Positions 1 through 8,477 of a DNA stretch of 64,000 nucleotides are shown in pieces. Origin of the DNA: JAEUPI01 sp963814435. Its GTDB lineage: Bacteria; Pseudomonadota; Gammaproteobacteria; Burkholderiales; Burkholderiaceae_C. The DNA lies in assembly GCA_963814435.1 (NCBI GenBank), contig CAWFCV010000008.1, forward strand, positions 9,889-73,888. Direction: 5' to 3'. The position numbers and the translations under genes are program-made. Every line of letters starts with the position of its first letter. The stretch's first letter is position 1. The notes under the pieces are model-generated. The model was not told the origin of the DNA. It worked only from the letters and a program-made list of their open reading frames with translations, and did not search any database.

Positions 1-2
1 TA

Positions 3-107
3 CCATTTGAACAGATTGTGAACGTTGAAGTTCGTCGGTTCGACGGCCTCAAGACAATGGGACTGGCGGCTCTCATCATCGTTGCACTTTTCACGCTGCT
101 TTTATGA
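3..107 (+). CDS. C-terminal end of an unknown membrane-anchored protein (5' end outside window)
   Basis: Only the last 34 codons are visible, reading in from the left edge and ending at a TGA. They contain a charged stretch (VEVRRFDGLK) followed by one hydrophobic segment of about 15 residues that runs to the C-terminus, so the protein probably ends in a membrane anchor. The stop lies 8 bases before the junction with the first IS110 element. If the two elements to the right are removed, an attC site follows this stop directly, as expected for the gene of an integron cassette. The family is not recognised. Confidence 0.5.
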   Translation, partial: PFEQIVNVEVRRFDGLKTMGLAALIIVALFTLLL

Positions 108-114
108 CCGGTGG

Positions 115-1516
115 CTAGTCACGGCCAAGAGCCCTGTCTCCTCGGTTGAGGCTCAACGCTGAGCTTTGGTAGTCCATCGACGGACAATGACGCCTTGTAT
201 CTTCCAAAAGAAGGACCATGAGTTCCCTATGGAGGGTTTCTTGATAGTCGTGGTGGAAGGCTGTGGGCAAGTGGGCAGAGGCCCGCGCGGTGGGCAACGC
301 GAAGCGTTGTCCACGGCCAGCGGGCCGGTTCGAGCGCCAGCTCGAACTGTCCACTTGTCCACAGCCCCGCGCCGCGATCGTTTTCGCGGTCGGTGCGCCA
401 AACCTGATAGGCCTATGAGCATGCAGCTCGTGGGTTAGCTCTTGGTCAACGCACCGGCCCGTTTCATCCAAACCGTGTAGCCCGAACAGTTGTCAATCAT
501 GAACATGCATCCGCAAGGTGGGGTAGCGAATCGCGATCAACGGCCCAACGCCGGTGTGGACGTGTGCAAGCAGCATCTCGATGTCTGCCTGGGCACGATC
601 GATCAGCGCGTGGTCAATGACGCGAGTGGATGGGACGAGCTGATCGCGAAATTCAAGGACGCCAACGTCGACCTGGTGGTGCTCGAGGCCACCGGCGGCT
701 ACGAGCGCGGCCTGGTGTGCGCGCTGCAGGACGCGGGCATCACGGTGGCGCGCGTCAACCCGCGGCAGGCGCGCGACTTCGCCAAGTCCATGGGCGTGCT
801 GGCCAAGACCGACCAGGTCGATGCCCGCACGCTGCGCGACTTCGCCGACGTGCTGGCGCGCCACAAGGATCGGGCCAAGTACATCACCCCGATGGTCGAC
901 GAGCACCGGCAGCAACTGGCCGAGCTGATGACGCGCCGGCGCCAACTGGTGGACATGCGCGTGGCCGAGAACAACCACCTCGAGCATGCCGGCAAGGCAG
1001 TCGTGCGCAGCATCAAGAGCGTGCTCAAGACGCTGGACAAGCAGCTCGAGGCCATCGACCGGGAGATCGACGACCACATGGACCGGCACTTCAAGGACCA
1101 GCGCGAGCTGCTGGACAGCGTCAAGGGCGTCGGGCCGGTGACGATCCTGACGTTGACCGCGGCGCTGCCTGAGTTGGGCAGCCTCGGGCGGCGTCAGATC
1201 TCCAAGCTCGTCGGTGTGGCGCCCCTGGCCGACGACTCGGGCCCGCGCAAGGGCAAGCGGCGCATCTGGGGCGGCCGCGCCGACGTGCGCGCGGTGGTGT
1301 ACATGGCCGCACGTGGTGGCGATCAAGCACAACCCGGTGATCAGAGATTTCCACAGCCGCTTGATCGCTGCGGGCAAGCCCAAGAAGGTGGCCATCGTCG
1401 CCTGCATGCGCAAGCTGCTGACGATCCTCAACGCGATGCTGCGAGACCAAAAACTATGGGACGCAGCAAAGCATTTGCAACGCGCACAAAACAGCTTGAC
1501 TTTGAAGACAGTTGCT
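115..1516 (+). mobile_element. IS110-family element 'IS-A', inserted at an attC site
   Basis: The element holds one DEDD transposase reading rightward and a long non-coding leader of about 370 bases, the layout of the IS110 subgroup. Ends were inferred by removing it: the left flank GGTGG-CT and the right side CT-AACCC (after also removing the next element, IS-B) rejoin into a normal attC start. The repeated dinucleotide CT at 115-116 and 1515-1516 would be the 2-base core that these elements share with their target. No terminal inverted repeats are visible, as is usual for the family. The ends are an inference and could be off by a few bases. Confidence 0.6.
117..489 (+). ncRNA. Candidate bridge RNA region of IS-A
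   Basis: This non-coding leader holds two strong hairpins: 292-300 pairs with 304-312 (9 bp with one G-T pair, loop GAA), and 328-335 pairs perfectly with 340-347 (loop GCCA). Further on, 432-439 reads GGGTTAGC, complementary to the GCTAACCC start of the attC site in which the element sits. IS110 elements such as IS621 are known to encode a structured bridge RNA in the leader before the recombinase, with loops that pair to target and donor DNA. The position, structure and complementary 7-mer fit that role, but transcription and fold are not shown. Confidence 0.45.
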
Positions 1517-1543
1517 CTCAAGAAACTCCTTCCAAGTGACTGA
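499..1543 (+). pseudogene. IS110-family transposase (DEDD recombinase), frameshifted
   Basis: The N-terminal half carries the RuvC-like DEDD residues in the segments NAGVDVCKQ, VVLEATGGYE and TDQVDARTLRD, followed by the C-terminal serine region (DDSGPRKGKRRIWGGR). The frame changes near 1313: the family C-terminus (NPVIRDFHSRLIAAGKPKK) continues one frame over and runs to 1543. The last ten or so codons read across the junction into the neighbouring element. An ATG at 499 follows an in-frame TTG at 490; either could start the protein. With the shift repaired it would be about 345 residues, normal for the family. It catalyses excision and insertion of IS-A. Confidence 0.85.
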
Positions 1544-1558
1544 TTTGGAATGTGGTTT

Positions 1559-2938
1559 TCAGGCGGGTTGTTCGATGGCGATGAGCTTCATGCCGAGCTT
1601 GGCAGCGCGCTGAGACAGCGCACGCAGCACCCGTTCGCGATAGCGCTCTTCGTAGTAGTCCTGACCTTGATCGGTGTATTCCTCGCCCTTGGTGAGCATC
1701 GTGTAGATCAGCCGAGCGAGCTTGTGTGCGGCCGCGGTGACGGCCTTGGGCTTGTCCATGCGTGAGCACATTCTGCGGAAGTACGCGCCCAGGGCGGACT
1801 TGCTGCTGCGCAGCGCCGCGGCGGCCAGCCGCAGGGCCTGTGCGGCGCGGTTGACGACGCGCTTGGTCTTGCCGCTCATGACCTTGCCGCCGGTGATCTT
1901 GGTGCCCGGACACAGGCCCAGCCACGACGTGAAGTGCTTGATCGTGGGGAAGCGCGACATGTCGGTGCCGACCTCCGAGACGACGGCCAACGCCGTGCTG
2001 ACGTCCACGCCGTCGATGCGCGTGACGTCCACACCGCACATCCTGAACAGCTGCGTGCGCAGATCGAACTTGGGCGCATTGCGCGCCCGGCCGCGCTTCT
2101 TGCCCTTGGCGGGTTCACCGTCGTGAACTTGCAGGCGCTGCAACTGCAGCTCGATCTCGGCGTCGCACTCGGCCAGCTGCGTGCCCACGAAGTCGAAGGC
2201 GCCCAGCGCCTGCTTGAGCGCGAACAGGTGCTCAGCCCGCCAGTTGCCCTGCAGGCTCTTGGCGATCTCCTCGACGCTGGCGCGAACGCGCACGTTCTTC
2301 ATGCGCCCAGCACCTGACCGTCGCGCTCGCCGGCGACGATGGCGCGCAGGATCTTCTGGCCCCGTCACGCCGACCACGTCGGACAGGACGTTGGTGAGCT
2401 GGATGTTCATCTGGGTCGAGCGCCTTTTGCATGTGCTGGACATGCCGGCCCTGGCTGCGCAGCAGCATCGCGCGCTGGCGGTACAGCGCGCGCAGCATGC
2501 ACACCTGCTCGGCCGGCCGGAACGCCCCCCTCAGCAAGCCATAGGTCATGAGCTGCTGCAGCCACTGGCAGTCCAGCACGTCGGACTTGCGACCCGAGAC
2601 GTCCTTGACGTGGCGCGCGTTGACCAGCAGCACCTTGAAGCCACGCCACTCCAGCAGCTCGTACAGCGGGATCCAGTACACGCCGGTGGATTCCATGGCC
2701 ACGGTGTCCACGCCGCAGGCTTTGAGCCAGTCGGCCAGGGCGTTGAGGTCGACCGTGAAGCTGGCGAACTCGCGCACCGGCTCGTCGTCGCGATCCGGCG
2801 GCACGGCCACGAAGTGCGAGGCACTGCCGATGTCGATGCCCGCGGCGTTGGGGTGGGTGATCGTCAGCGCCGCGGCTCGGGACCTGCCGGCCTTGGGGAT
2901 GACATTGCGATTGCGTTGGGCCATGGCTTGCTCCATCA
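1559..2938 (-). pseudogene. IS110-family transposase of IS-B, frameshifted
   Basis: The reading frame is the same protein as in IS-C (459 residues there). Comparison with that copy shows lesions close together: a base missing near 2302 and extra or changed bases near 2361 and 2409, which split it into an N-terminal part (to about 2400) and a C-terminal part. The N-terminal DEDD segments (AGIDIGSASH, VAMESTGVYW, SDVLDCQWLQ) and the C-terminal serine segment (GGKVMSGKTKR) are all still present. Whether the lesions are real or sequencing errors cannot be told from the sequence alone. Confidence 0.85.
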
Positions 2939-2939
2939 T

Positions 2940-3191
2940 TCAGGTTGGAATGTGGCGCCGCATCGGGTACGTCGTCTTGCTCACTCTCTCAAACGGGATA
3001 TCGGCCTGCCCGGCTGCGAACCGCCGCGTCGACTCACCAATGTCGATGACGTCACCCAGGACCACCCTAACCCGCGGGCATTACGCACCACTGCTATATC
3101 GGTCTTCCCCGGCGCCGCATTCCACCTTGCCACAACGCAAGGCAGCCAGAGTTTCTTCGGCGCGATTTGCGGCAGCGCGCCGATTACTTCG
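2940..3191 (-). ncRNA. Candidate bridge RNA region of IS-B
   Basis: This is the non-coding leader upstream of the transposase on the minus strand, about 250 bases long and closely similar to 5434-5683. At 3066-3073 the minus strand reads GGGTTAGG, nearly the same guide-like 8-mer as in IS-C and complementary over seven bases to the attC start CTAACCC. The gap to the other side of the transposase is only about 40 bases, so a guide RNA, if any, must come from this side. Confidence 0.35.
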
Positions 3192-3262
3192 CTAACCCTT
3201 CGCTCGAGCGGACGTCCACCGGCTGCGCTCGCCGCAAAAGGTGAGCTCAGAAGACGTTAGCC
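3190..3262 (+). repeat. attC-A, integron recombination site interrupted by IS-A and IS-B
   Basis: The site starts with the box CGCTAAC, continues CCTTCGCTCGAGCGGACG and ends GTGAGCTC...GACGTTAGCC. The terminal box GTTAGCC (3256-3262) is intact and the outer parts can pair with each other, as in attC hairpins. Its first box was created by joining the IS end to CTAAC. It resembles the other attC sites of the window. Confidence 0.7.
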
Positions 3263-4009
3263 CCCACGGATAGCGGCGGTCTCGCGACTGCAGCTGGTGG
3301 TGTTACCGGCTGGAGGACAGCGCGTCAGGCCGATAAAAACGACGCGCACCTCCTGCGCCTAACACGAGGCAAGGCCAAAGCAACCCGCTCTGCTTAATGT
3401 TCCTACGCAAAAACCAGTGGTACCTTCCCGAACACATAACGAGAAGTTTACAAATCGGCCTTCAACCCCGCAGGTCGCCACAGCTATGTCTATCAGCTTG
3501 TCGTTTGCGAGTCTTCGGTGTGTACGGCATCGTTGACGGTTAGTTTGTGCACGGGTTAGCGCAGGATCGTCTAAGTCGGCGACGGTACAGAAGCTCGCTG
3601 CGCACCGTGTTGGCTGGCGAAAAATACGATATAGGGCGGCAACAGTAGAGTTTTTGCCCGCCTACGCCGCTGAAGGAGTTTTGCAATCGCGGGCATGAGC
3701 GCAGGGATGTAGCTCGGTTCGTAGCGGGCCTCACCGCTCTTTGGGGCGCAGCCTTCGCCGTTAGCCATGCCTGGGTACTCCTGCAACTGGCGGCTGCGGG
3801 GTCATTACCACTCCGCCGGAGCGCCGTCGCGATGCACATGCAGCCATAGCATCCGACCGTTCAAGCCTACGTCGTCGACGATGCTGCGCCTTACTGTCGG
3901 AATGTTCACACTCGAAGCCTTCGCTGAACGGGGCGGCCGTACCACCTAGCTCATTTGAGAACGATGTGCGCGTAGCGGCGTTATAGTGCAAGTGCGAACT
4001 TCATGCGGG
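3263..4009. other. Cassette body with no recognisable gene (about 750 bases)
   Basis: This lies between attC-A and the insertion point in attC-B, so it should be one cassette. No convincing gene was found. Two weak frames exist: 3397-3543 on the plus strand (48 codons) and 3805-3945 on the minus strand (46 codons, GTG start, ending LHVHRDGAPAEW), which looks protein-like at its end but is too short to place. Base composition is less GC-rich than the chromosome further right. The cassette may be degraded or may carry a non-coding function. Confidence 0.4.
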
Positions 4010-4053
4010 CTCTCAAGAAACTCCTTCCAAGTGATTGATTTGGAGTGATGTTT

Positions 4054-5433
4054 TCAGGCTGGTTGTGCGATGGGGACCATTTGCATGCCAAGTTTGGCGA
4101 CGCGTTGGGACAATGCCCGCAGCACGCGCTCGCGATAGCGCTCTTCGTAGTAGTCCTGGCCTTTGTCGGTGTATTCCTCGCCCTTGGTCAGCATCGTGTA
4201 GATCAGGCGCGCGAGCTTGTGGGCGGCGGCGGTGATGGCCTTGGGCTTGTCCATGCGTGAGCACATCCGGCGGAAGTACGCGCCCAGCGCCGACTTGCTG
4301 CTGCGCAGCGCCGCGGCGGCCAGCCGCAGGGCCTGTGCGGCGCGGTTGACGACGCGCTTGGTCTTGCCGCTCATGACCTTGCCGCCGGTGATCTTGGTCC
4401 CCGGACACAGGCCCAGCCACGACGTGAAGTGCTTGATCGTTGGGAAGCGCGACATGTCGGCGCCGACTTCAGAGACCACGGCCAGCGCGGTGGTGACGTC
4501 CACGCCGTCGATGCGCGTGAGGTCCACGCCGCACATCCTGAACAGCTGCGTGCGCAGATCGAACTTGGGCGCATTGCGCGCGCGGCCGCGCTTCTTGCCC
4601 TTGGCGGGTTCACCGTCGTGAACTTGCAGGCGCTGCAACTGCAGCTCGATCTCGGCGTCGCACTCGGCCAGCTGCGTGCCCACGAAGTCGAACGCGCCCA
4701 GCGCCTGCTTGAGCGCGAACAGGTGCTCAGCCCGCCAGTTGCCCTGCAGGCTCTTGGCGATCTCCTCGACGCTGGCGCGAACGCGCACGTTCTTCATCGC
4801 GCCCAGCACCTGACCGTCGCGCTCGCCGGCGACGATGGCGCGCAGGATCTTCTGGCCGCTCTCGCCGACCACGTCGGACAGGACGTTGGTGAGTTGGATG
4901 TTCATCTGCGTGAGCGCCTTTTGCATGTGCTGGACATGCCGGCCCTGGCTGCGCAGCAGCATCGCGCGCTGGCGGTACAGCGCGCGTAGCATGCACACTT
5001 GCTCGGCCGGCCGGAACGCCCCACGCAGCAAGCCATAGGTCATGAGCTGTTGCAGCCACTGGCAGTCGAGCACATCGGACTTGCGACCCGAGACTCCTCT
5101 GACGTGGCGCGCGTTGACCAGCAGCACCGTGAAGCCACGCGACTCCAGCAGTTCGAACAGCGGGATCCAGTACACACCGGTGGATTCCATGGCCACGGTG
5201 TCCACGCCGCAGGCCGTGAGCCACTCGGCGATGGCGTTGAGGTCTACCGTGAAGCTGGGGAACTCGCGCACCGGCTCGTCGTCGCGATCCGGCGGCACGG
5301 CCACGAAGTGCGAGGCACTGCCGATGTCGATGCCCGCGGCGTTGGGGTGGGTGATCGTCAGCGCCGCGGCTCGGGACTTGCCGGGCTTGGGGATGACATT
5401 GCGATTGCGTTGGGCCATGGCTTGCTCCATCAT
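4054..5433 (-). CDS. IS110-family transposase (DEDD recombinase) of IS-C
   Basis: The 459-residue protein is full length. The N-terminal RuvC-like domain shows the acidic segments AGIDIGSASH (Asp36), VAMESTGVYW (Glu) and SDVLDCQWLQ (two Asp). A coiled middle region follows, then the C-terminal transposase domain with WLGLCPG and GGKVMSGKTKR, where the catalytic serine of the family lies. The start ATG at 5433 is doubled (MM) and a second ATG follows five codons later. It would cut and rejoin attC DNA and the element ends, probably with an RNA guide. It is the only intact IS110 transposase in the window and could act on IS-B. Confidence 0.93.
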   Translation of the reverse strand: MMEQAMAQRNRNVIPKPGKSRAAALTITHPNAAGIDIGSASHFVAVPPDRDDEPVREFPSFTVDLNAIAEWLTACGVDTVAMESTGVYWIPLFELLESRGFTVLLVNARHVRGVSGRKSDVLDCQWLQQLMTYGLLRGAFRPAEQVCMLRALYRQRAMLLRSQGRHVQHMQKALTQMNIQLTNVLSDVVGESGQKILRAIVAGERDGQVLGAMKNVRVRASVEEIAKSLQGNWRAEHLFALKQALGAFDFVGTQLAECDAEIELQLQRLQVHDGEPAKGKKRGRARNAPKFDLRTQLFRMCGVDLTRIDGVDVTTALAVVSEVGADMSRFPTIKHFTSWLGLCPGTKITGGKVMSGKTKRVVNRAAQALRLAAAALRSSKSALGAYFRRMCSRMDKPKAITAAAHKLARLIYTMLTKGEEYTDKGQDYYEERYRERVLRALSQRVAKLGMQMVPIAQPA

Positions 5434-5683
5434 TCAGGTTGGAATGTGGCGCCGCATCGGGTACGTCGTCTTGCTCACTCTCTCAAACGGGATATCGGCC
5501 TGGCGGCTGCGAACCGCCGAGTCGATTCACCAATGTCGATGACGTCACCCAGGACCACGCTAACCCGCGGGCAGTACGCACCACTGCTACATCGGTCTTC
5601 CGCGGCGCCGCATTCCACCTTGCCACAACGTAAGGCACCAGAGTTTCTGAGGCGCGATTTGCGGCAGCGGGCCGATTACTTCG
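5434..5683 (-). ncRNA. Candidate bridge RNA region of IS-C
   Basis: The leader is non-coding and conserved with IS-B. On the minus strand 5559-5566 reads GGGTTAGC, complementary to the GCTAACCC that starts the attC site right of the element. A short hairpin GGCGG-(CTGCGAA)-CCGCC lies near 5503-5519. The arrangement (long leader before the recombinase) matches IS110-type elements whose leader encodes a bridge RNA. Fold and expression are untested. Confidence 0.4.
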
Positions 5684-5759
5684 CTAACCCTTCGCTCCAC
5701 CTGACGTCCGCCAGCCGGCTTCGCCGTCTGTCGCCCGCAGGTGAGCTCAAACGTTATGC
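5682..5759 (+). repeat. attC-B, integron recombination site interrupted by IS-C
   Basis: CGCTAACCCTTCGCTCCACC begins the site and GCAGGTGAGCTCAAACGTTATGC ends it, with the final box GTTATGC at 5753-5759. The halves CACCTGACG and CGCAGGTG can pair in an attC hairpin. The middle (AGCCGGCTTCGCCGTCTG) closely matches attC-E at 15253-15330. Confidence 0.8.
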
Positions 5760-5798
5760 GGCAAGAAACATCAACGCGCGATGTCCACTATCGGAGAG

Positions 5799-5859
5799 CG
5801 CTTATCTGCCGCCGCACAGCGCTGGCGGAGCGCGCCGGCGTTGCCGCGGCAGATAAGCG
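5799..5859. repeat. Perfect 14-bp inverted repeat at the left end of IS91 element 1 (likely oriIS)
   Basis: CGCTTATCTGCCGC at 5799-5812 and its exact reverse complement at 5846-5859 are separated by 33 bases and lie immediately outside the terminal motif GTCGATGGACC. IS91-family elements replicate by rolling circle from an origin downstream of the transposase 3' end, often with a hairpin. The transposase here ends toward this side, so this is the expected place of the origin. Bases 5886-6130 between it and the transposase stop show no gene. Confidence 0.5.
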
Positions 5860-6130
5860 TCGATGGACCGAACCGCCGCTGGTGCGATGGCGCGAGGGGC
5901 TGTTGGGCAATGTAAGTTTCAGACGCCGCTGGCGTCGCCGATGCGAGGGATTGGCAGGGTGACTCGGCTCGCTGCGTGAGGGCGGGCTGGCGCATGAACG
6001 GGCCGGGTGACCCATCGATGTGCGGCGAAGTGCGCGCCGGCGGCATGGTCGCCGGGCCGGGCGCGAGCAGCTCCACCGTTGGGCGGGCGACAACGGACAG
6101 GGCGATGGACGGTGATGTAGCCGACGGGGC

Positions 6131-7309
6131 TCACGGTGGTCGCCTGCATGCTGCCGTCGGCGGTGTCGAGCCGGCGCGCAGCGGCGGCAACAACTGCACC
6201 GTGCGCCACTGCCCCAGGCGGCAGTGCGGGCAGCACGAGACCTCGATGCCCGTGGTGCGCTGGAGGAACTGCGCCGCATCCTCGCAGGCTTGGGGCTGGA
6301 TCGCCGGCATGCCCAGCGCCGCACGCGCCTGGGCCATCCGGTCGTGCTTGAGCGCCGGGCTGAGCAGCCCGTAGTGCCGGATGCGCTTGAAGCCCGGCGG
6401 CAGCACATGCTGCACGAAGCGCTCGATGAACGTCGGCCCGTCGATAAGGACCGTTCGCTTGCCGCCCTGATCGTCGGCGCGAACGCGCAGCCGCACGCCC
6501 TGGGCGTCGATGCCGACGATGCGCTCGTTGGACACGGCCACGCGGTGCGTGTAGCGCGAGAGGTAGTCGAGCACCACCTCCGGGCCGGCCAGCGGCGTCT
6601 TGGCATAGACCACCCAGCCGTGACGCATGAGTTGCTTCAGCCGTTGCCGGCGTGCCTCTGCGGTGGTGGCCGGATCGCGGGGCAACTCGCCGGCCTGAGT
6701 CGCCTGGCGCAGCGCGTCGAGGAACTTGCCCCTGTACACCTTCGACAGTGCGTGCACCGGGAACAGGAACGTCGGGCTGCGCTTGGGGGCGCACCAGTGT
6801 CCGCCCTCGTCCAGGCCGCCGCAGGCCATCAGCGCGTGCACGTGGATGTGGCGGCGCAGGTCCTGCGTCCAGGTGTGCAGCACCAAGGTGAAGGCGCCGG
6901 TGGCGCCCAGCCAGCGCGGGTTGGCGGCGAACTCGCTGAGCGTGGCCGCCACGCACTGCATCAGCGTGCGGTACACCCAGCGGTCGTGGCATTGCGCCAG
7001 GCCGTTGAGGGCGTGCGGCAGCGTGAACACCAGGTGGCAGTACGGCACCGGCAGCAATTCCGCCAGCCGGGCTTGGCGCCAGGCATCGCGGGCGTGGTGC
7101 TGGCACTGCGGGCAATGCCGGTTGCGGCAAGAGCGGAACAGCCGCTGCTCCTGCCCGCAGCGGTCGCAGCGCTGCAGTTGCCCGCCCAGCGCGGGCGTGC
7201 GGCAGGCGACGATGGCCCGCCAGGCACGCGCCTGTGGCGTGCTCAGCGAGTGATCGCGCAGATAGGCCGGCCCGAAGCGGCGCAGCACTTCGGCCAGGTT
7301 GGCGCCCAT
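6131..7309 (-). CDS. IS91-family transposase (HUH / Y2 rolling-circle)
   Basis: The 392-residue protein has an N-terminal zinc-binding domain (Cys48-x2-Cys51 and CRNRHCPQC, Cys61/66/69), the HUH motif HIHVHA with His156 and His158, and the paired-tyrosine motif YLSRYTHRVAVSN near the C-terminal third. These are the full catalytic set for single-strand nicking and rolling-circle transposition. The start ATG at 7309 gives MGANLAEVLRRFGPAYL, the usual IS91 N-terminus; longer frames upstream overlap the recombinase gene and were not used. The recombinase gene lies 25 bases upstream on the same strand. Confidence 0.92.
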   Translation of the reverse strand: MGANLAEVLRRFGPAYLRDHSLSTPQARAWRAIVACRTPALGGQLQRCDRCGQEQRLFRSCRNRHCPQCQHHARDAWRQARLAELLPVPYCHLVFTLPHALNGLAQCHDRWVYRTLMQCVAATLSEFAANPRWLGATGAFTLVLHTWTQDLRRHIHVHALMACGGLDEGGHWCAPKRSPTFLFPVHALSKVYRGKFLDALRQATQAGELPRDPATTAEARRQRLKQLMRHGWVVYAKTPLAGPEVVLDYLSRYTHRVAVSNERIVGIDAQGVRLRVRADDQGGKRTVLIDGPTFIERFVQHVLPPGFKRIRHYGLLSPALKHDRMAQARAALGMPAIQPQACEDAAQFLQRTTGIEVSCCPHCRLGQWRTVQLLPPLRAGSTPPTAACRRPP

Positions 7310-7334
7310 CGCCGGTGCGGCAGGGACAGCAGCT

Positions 7335-8242
7335 TCAGTGCAGCGGGGACGGTCGTGGCGGTGACGATGGGGGCGCCTTCGGCGCGCTCTTGACTTCCAC
7401 CTTGGGCAGATTGGCCAGCAGCGCCAGTGCACGATCGCCGGCGCTGTGGCCGGGACGGGCCATGCGCAGGTAGCGGCTGGTGGTGCTGAGCTTGGCGTGG
7501 CCGAGCAACTGGCTGATGCTGTTGAGGTCGACGCCGGCTTCGAGCAGGTGTGTCGCGAAGCAGTGGCGCAGCGTGTGGATGCCGCCGACCTTGTCGATGC
7601 CCGCCGCATTGCGCGCGATGTGGAAGTAGCGCCCGGCGCTGCGGGTGTCCAGCGCCTTGGACGGATCCAGCCGAGCCGGGAACAACCAGTCCTCAGGCCG
7701 CGCATGGCGGCGGCACTGGCGCCAGTACAGCCGCAACTGCTCGAGCAGTTCGGGCGTCAGCAGGCTGTAGCGGTCGTGCCCGCCCTTGCCCGCGACGACG
7801 CGGATGCACATGCGATCGGGCGATGAGTCGATGTCGCAGCCGCGCAGGTTGCACAGCTCGCTCACGCGCATCCCGGTGGCGTAGGCGGTCATCAACAGGG
7901 TGCGGGCCTTGAGGGAAATCGGTGCGGCGAGTACGGCCGCCACCTCGGCGCGGGACAACACCTCGGGCAGACGCTGCGGAGTCAGCGCCATGGGGATGCG
8001 CGAGCGCCGGTCGGCCTGCCCCAGCACCTCGCAAATCAGGAAGCGCGTGGCGCTGGAGACCTGGTTGACGCTGGTTCGGGCCAGTTGCCGATCACGCACG
8101 AGGTGCAGCAGGTACGCCTGCACCTCCGGTCCGTGATCAGCTCGGGGCTACGGTGGTAGTGGCGGGCCAACTGCGAGACGGCCCTGAGGTAAGACTCCTG
8201 GGTGCGCGGCCGAAAGCCGCGCAAGACCATCGCATCGATCAT
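7335..8242 (-). pseudogene. Tyrosine recombinase of IS91 element 1, frameshifted
   Basis: The N-terminal core-binding domain (RPRTQESYLRAVSQLARHY) begins at the ATG at 8242; the frame changes near 8125 and continues as QAYLLHLVRDRQLARTSVNQ. The catalytic domain carries the Arg in TGMRVSEL, the H-x-x-R segment HTLRHCFATHL and the final Tyr in LLGHAKLSTTSRYL. It lacks the extra helix segment typical of integron integrases, so it is not IntI. Its role in IS91 elements is unclear; it may resolve intermediates. One repaired base would restore about 300 residues. Confidence 0.85.
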
Positions 8243-8477
8243 GCGTTGACGCAGCGTTTGTCATCATCGTCTCCGGGTTCCGGGGAACAGTCCCCGGAAA
8301 CCAAGCTACGACTCAGTACCCCGCTGCGTCCACGCGGCTCCGATCGGCCGCGCACAACCACCGCGTCAGCGGTTTGGTCCATCGACCCTGAAGCGACGCT
8401 CGACCGACGCGCCCCGAACGACCGAAGGATTCGGATCAGCGACATTGCCTCTCGGGCGGGCGGCCGGAGCTCACGCC

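Larger units (their letters stand above)
1515..3193 (-). mobile_element. IS110-family element 'IS-B', damaged copy of IS-C, nested next to IS-A at the same attC position
   Basis: Direct comparison with 4010-5685 shows one continuous block of near identity starting at CTCTCAAGAAACTCC (1515) and ending at TACTTCGCT (3193). Both copies are followed by AACCCTTCGCT of an attC site and both have the core dinucleotide CT at each end (1515-1516, 3192-3193). IS-B therefore inserted at the same point of an attC site as IS-C, in the same orientation, and directly against the right end of IS-A. Length is about 1.68 kb. The transposase is broken, so this copy is probably inactive. Confidence 0.75.
4010..5685 (-). 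mobile_element. IS110-family element 'IS-C', intact, inserted in attC-B
   Basis: The element has an uninterrupted transposase on the minus strand, a short region of about 45 bases after its stop and a 250-base non-coding leader before its start. Core dinucleotides CT lie at 4010-4011 and 5684-5685. Joining the flanks gives ...ATGCGGG-CT-AACCCTTCGCTCCACC, the start of a normal attC site. Some IS110/IS1111 elements (the IS1111-attC group) are known to target integron attC sites at a fixed position and orientation; IS-B and IS-C behave the same way. Confidence 0.8.
5859..8386 (-). mobile_element. IS91-family element 1 with a tyrosine recombinase gene
   Basis: It contains a Y2 transposase and, upstream of it on the same strand, a tyrosine recombinase, an arrangement known in one branch of the IS91 family. 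The ends are similar inverted sequences: GTCGATGGACCGAACCGC at 5859-5876 and, reversed, GTCGATGGACCAAACCGC at 8386-8369. The right end also holds a small hairpin, CCGC-(GTCA)-GCGG, at 8361-8372. The second element (9579-12048) has a matching right-end motif. Confidence 0.65.

Noticed and set aside
108..480. Small protein genes in the IS-A leader
   Set aside because: Open frames of 70-118 codons exist on both strands but show no conserved features; the hairpins and position fit a non-coding RNA better.
3540..3839. Minus-strand open frames in the gene-less cassette
   Set aside because: No ribosome site, no family and mixed composition; kept only as a remark in the stretch's entry.
7335..8242. 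Tyrosine recombinase as the integron integrase IntI
   Set aside because: It lacks the extra helix segment between the catalytic boxes that defines IntI and is tightly linked to an IS91 transposase between that element's ends.
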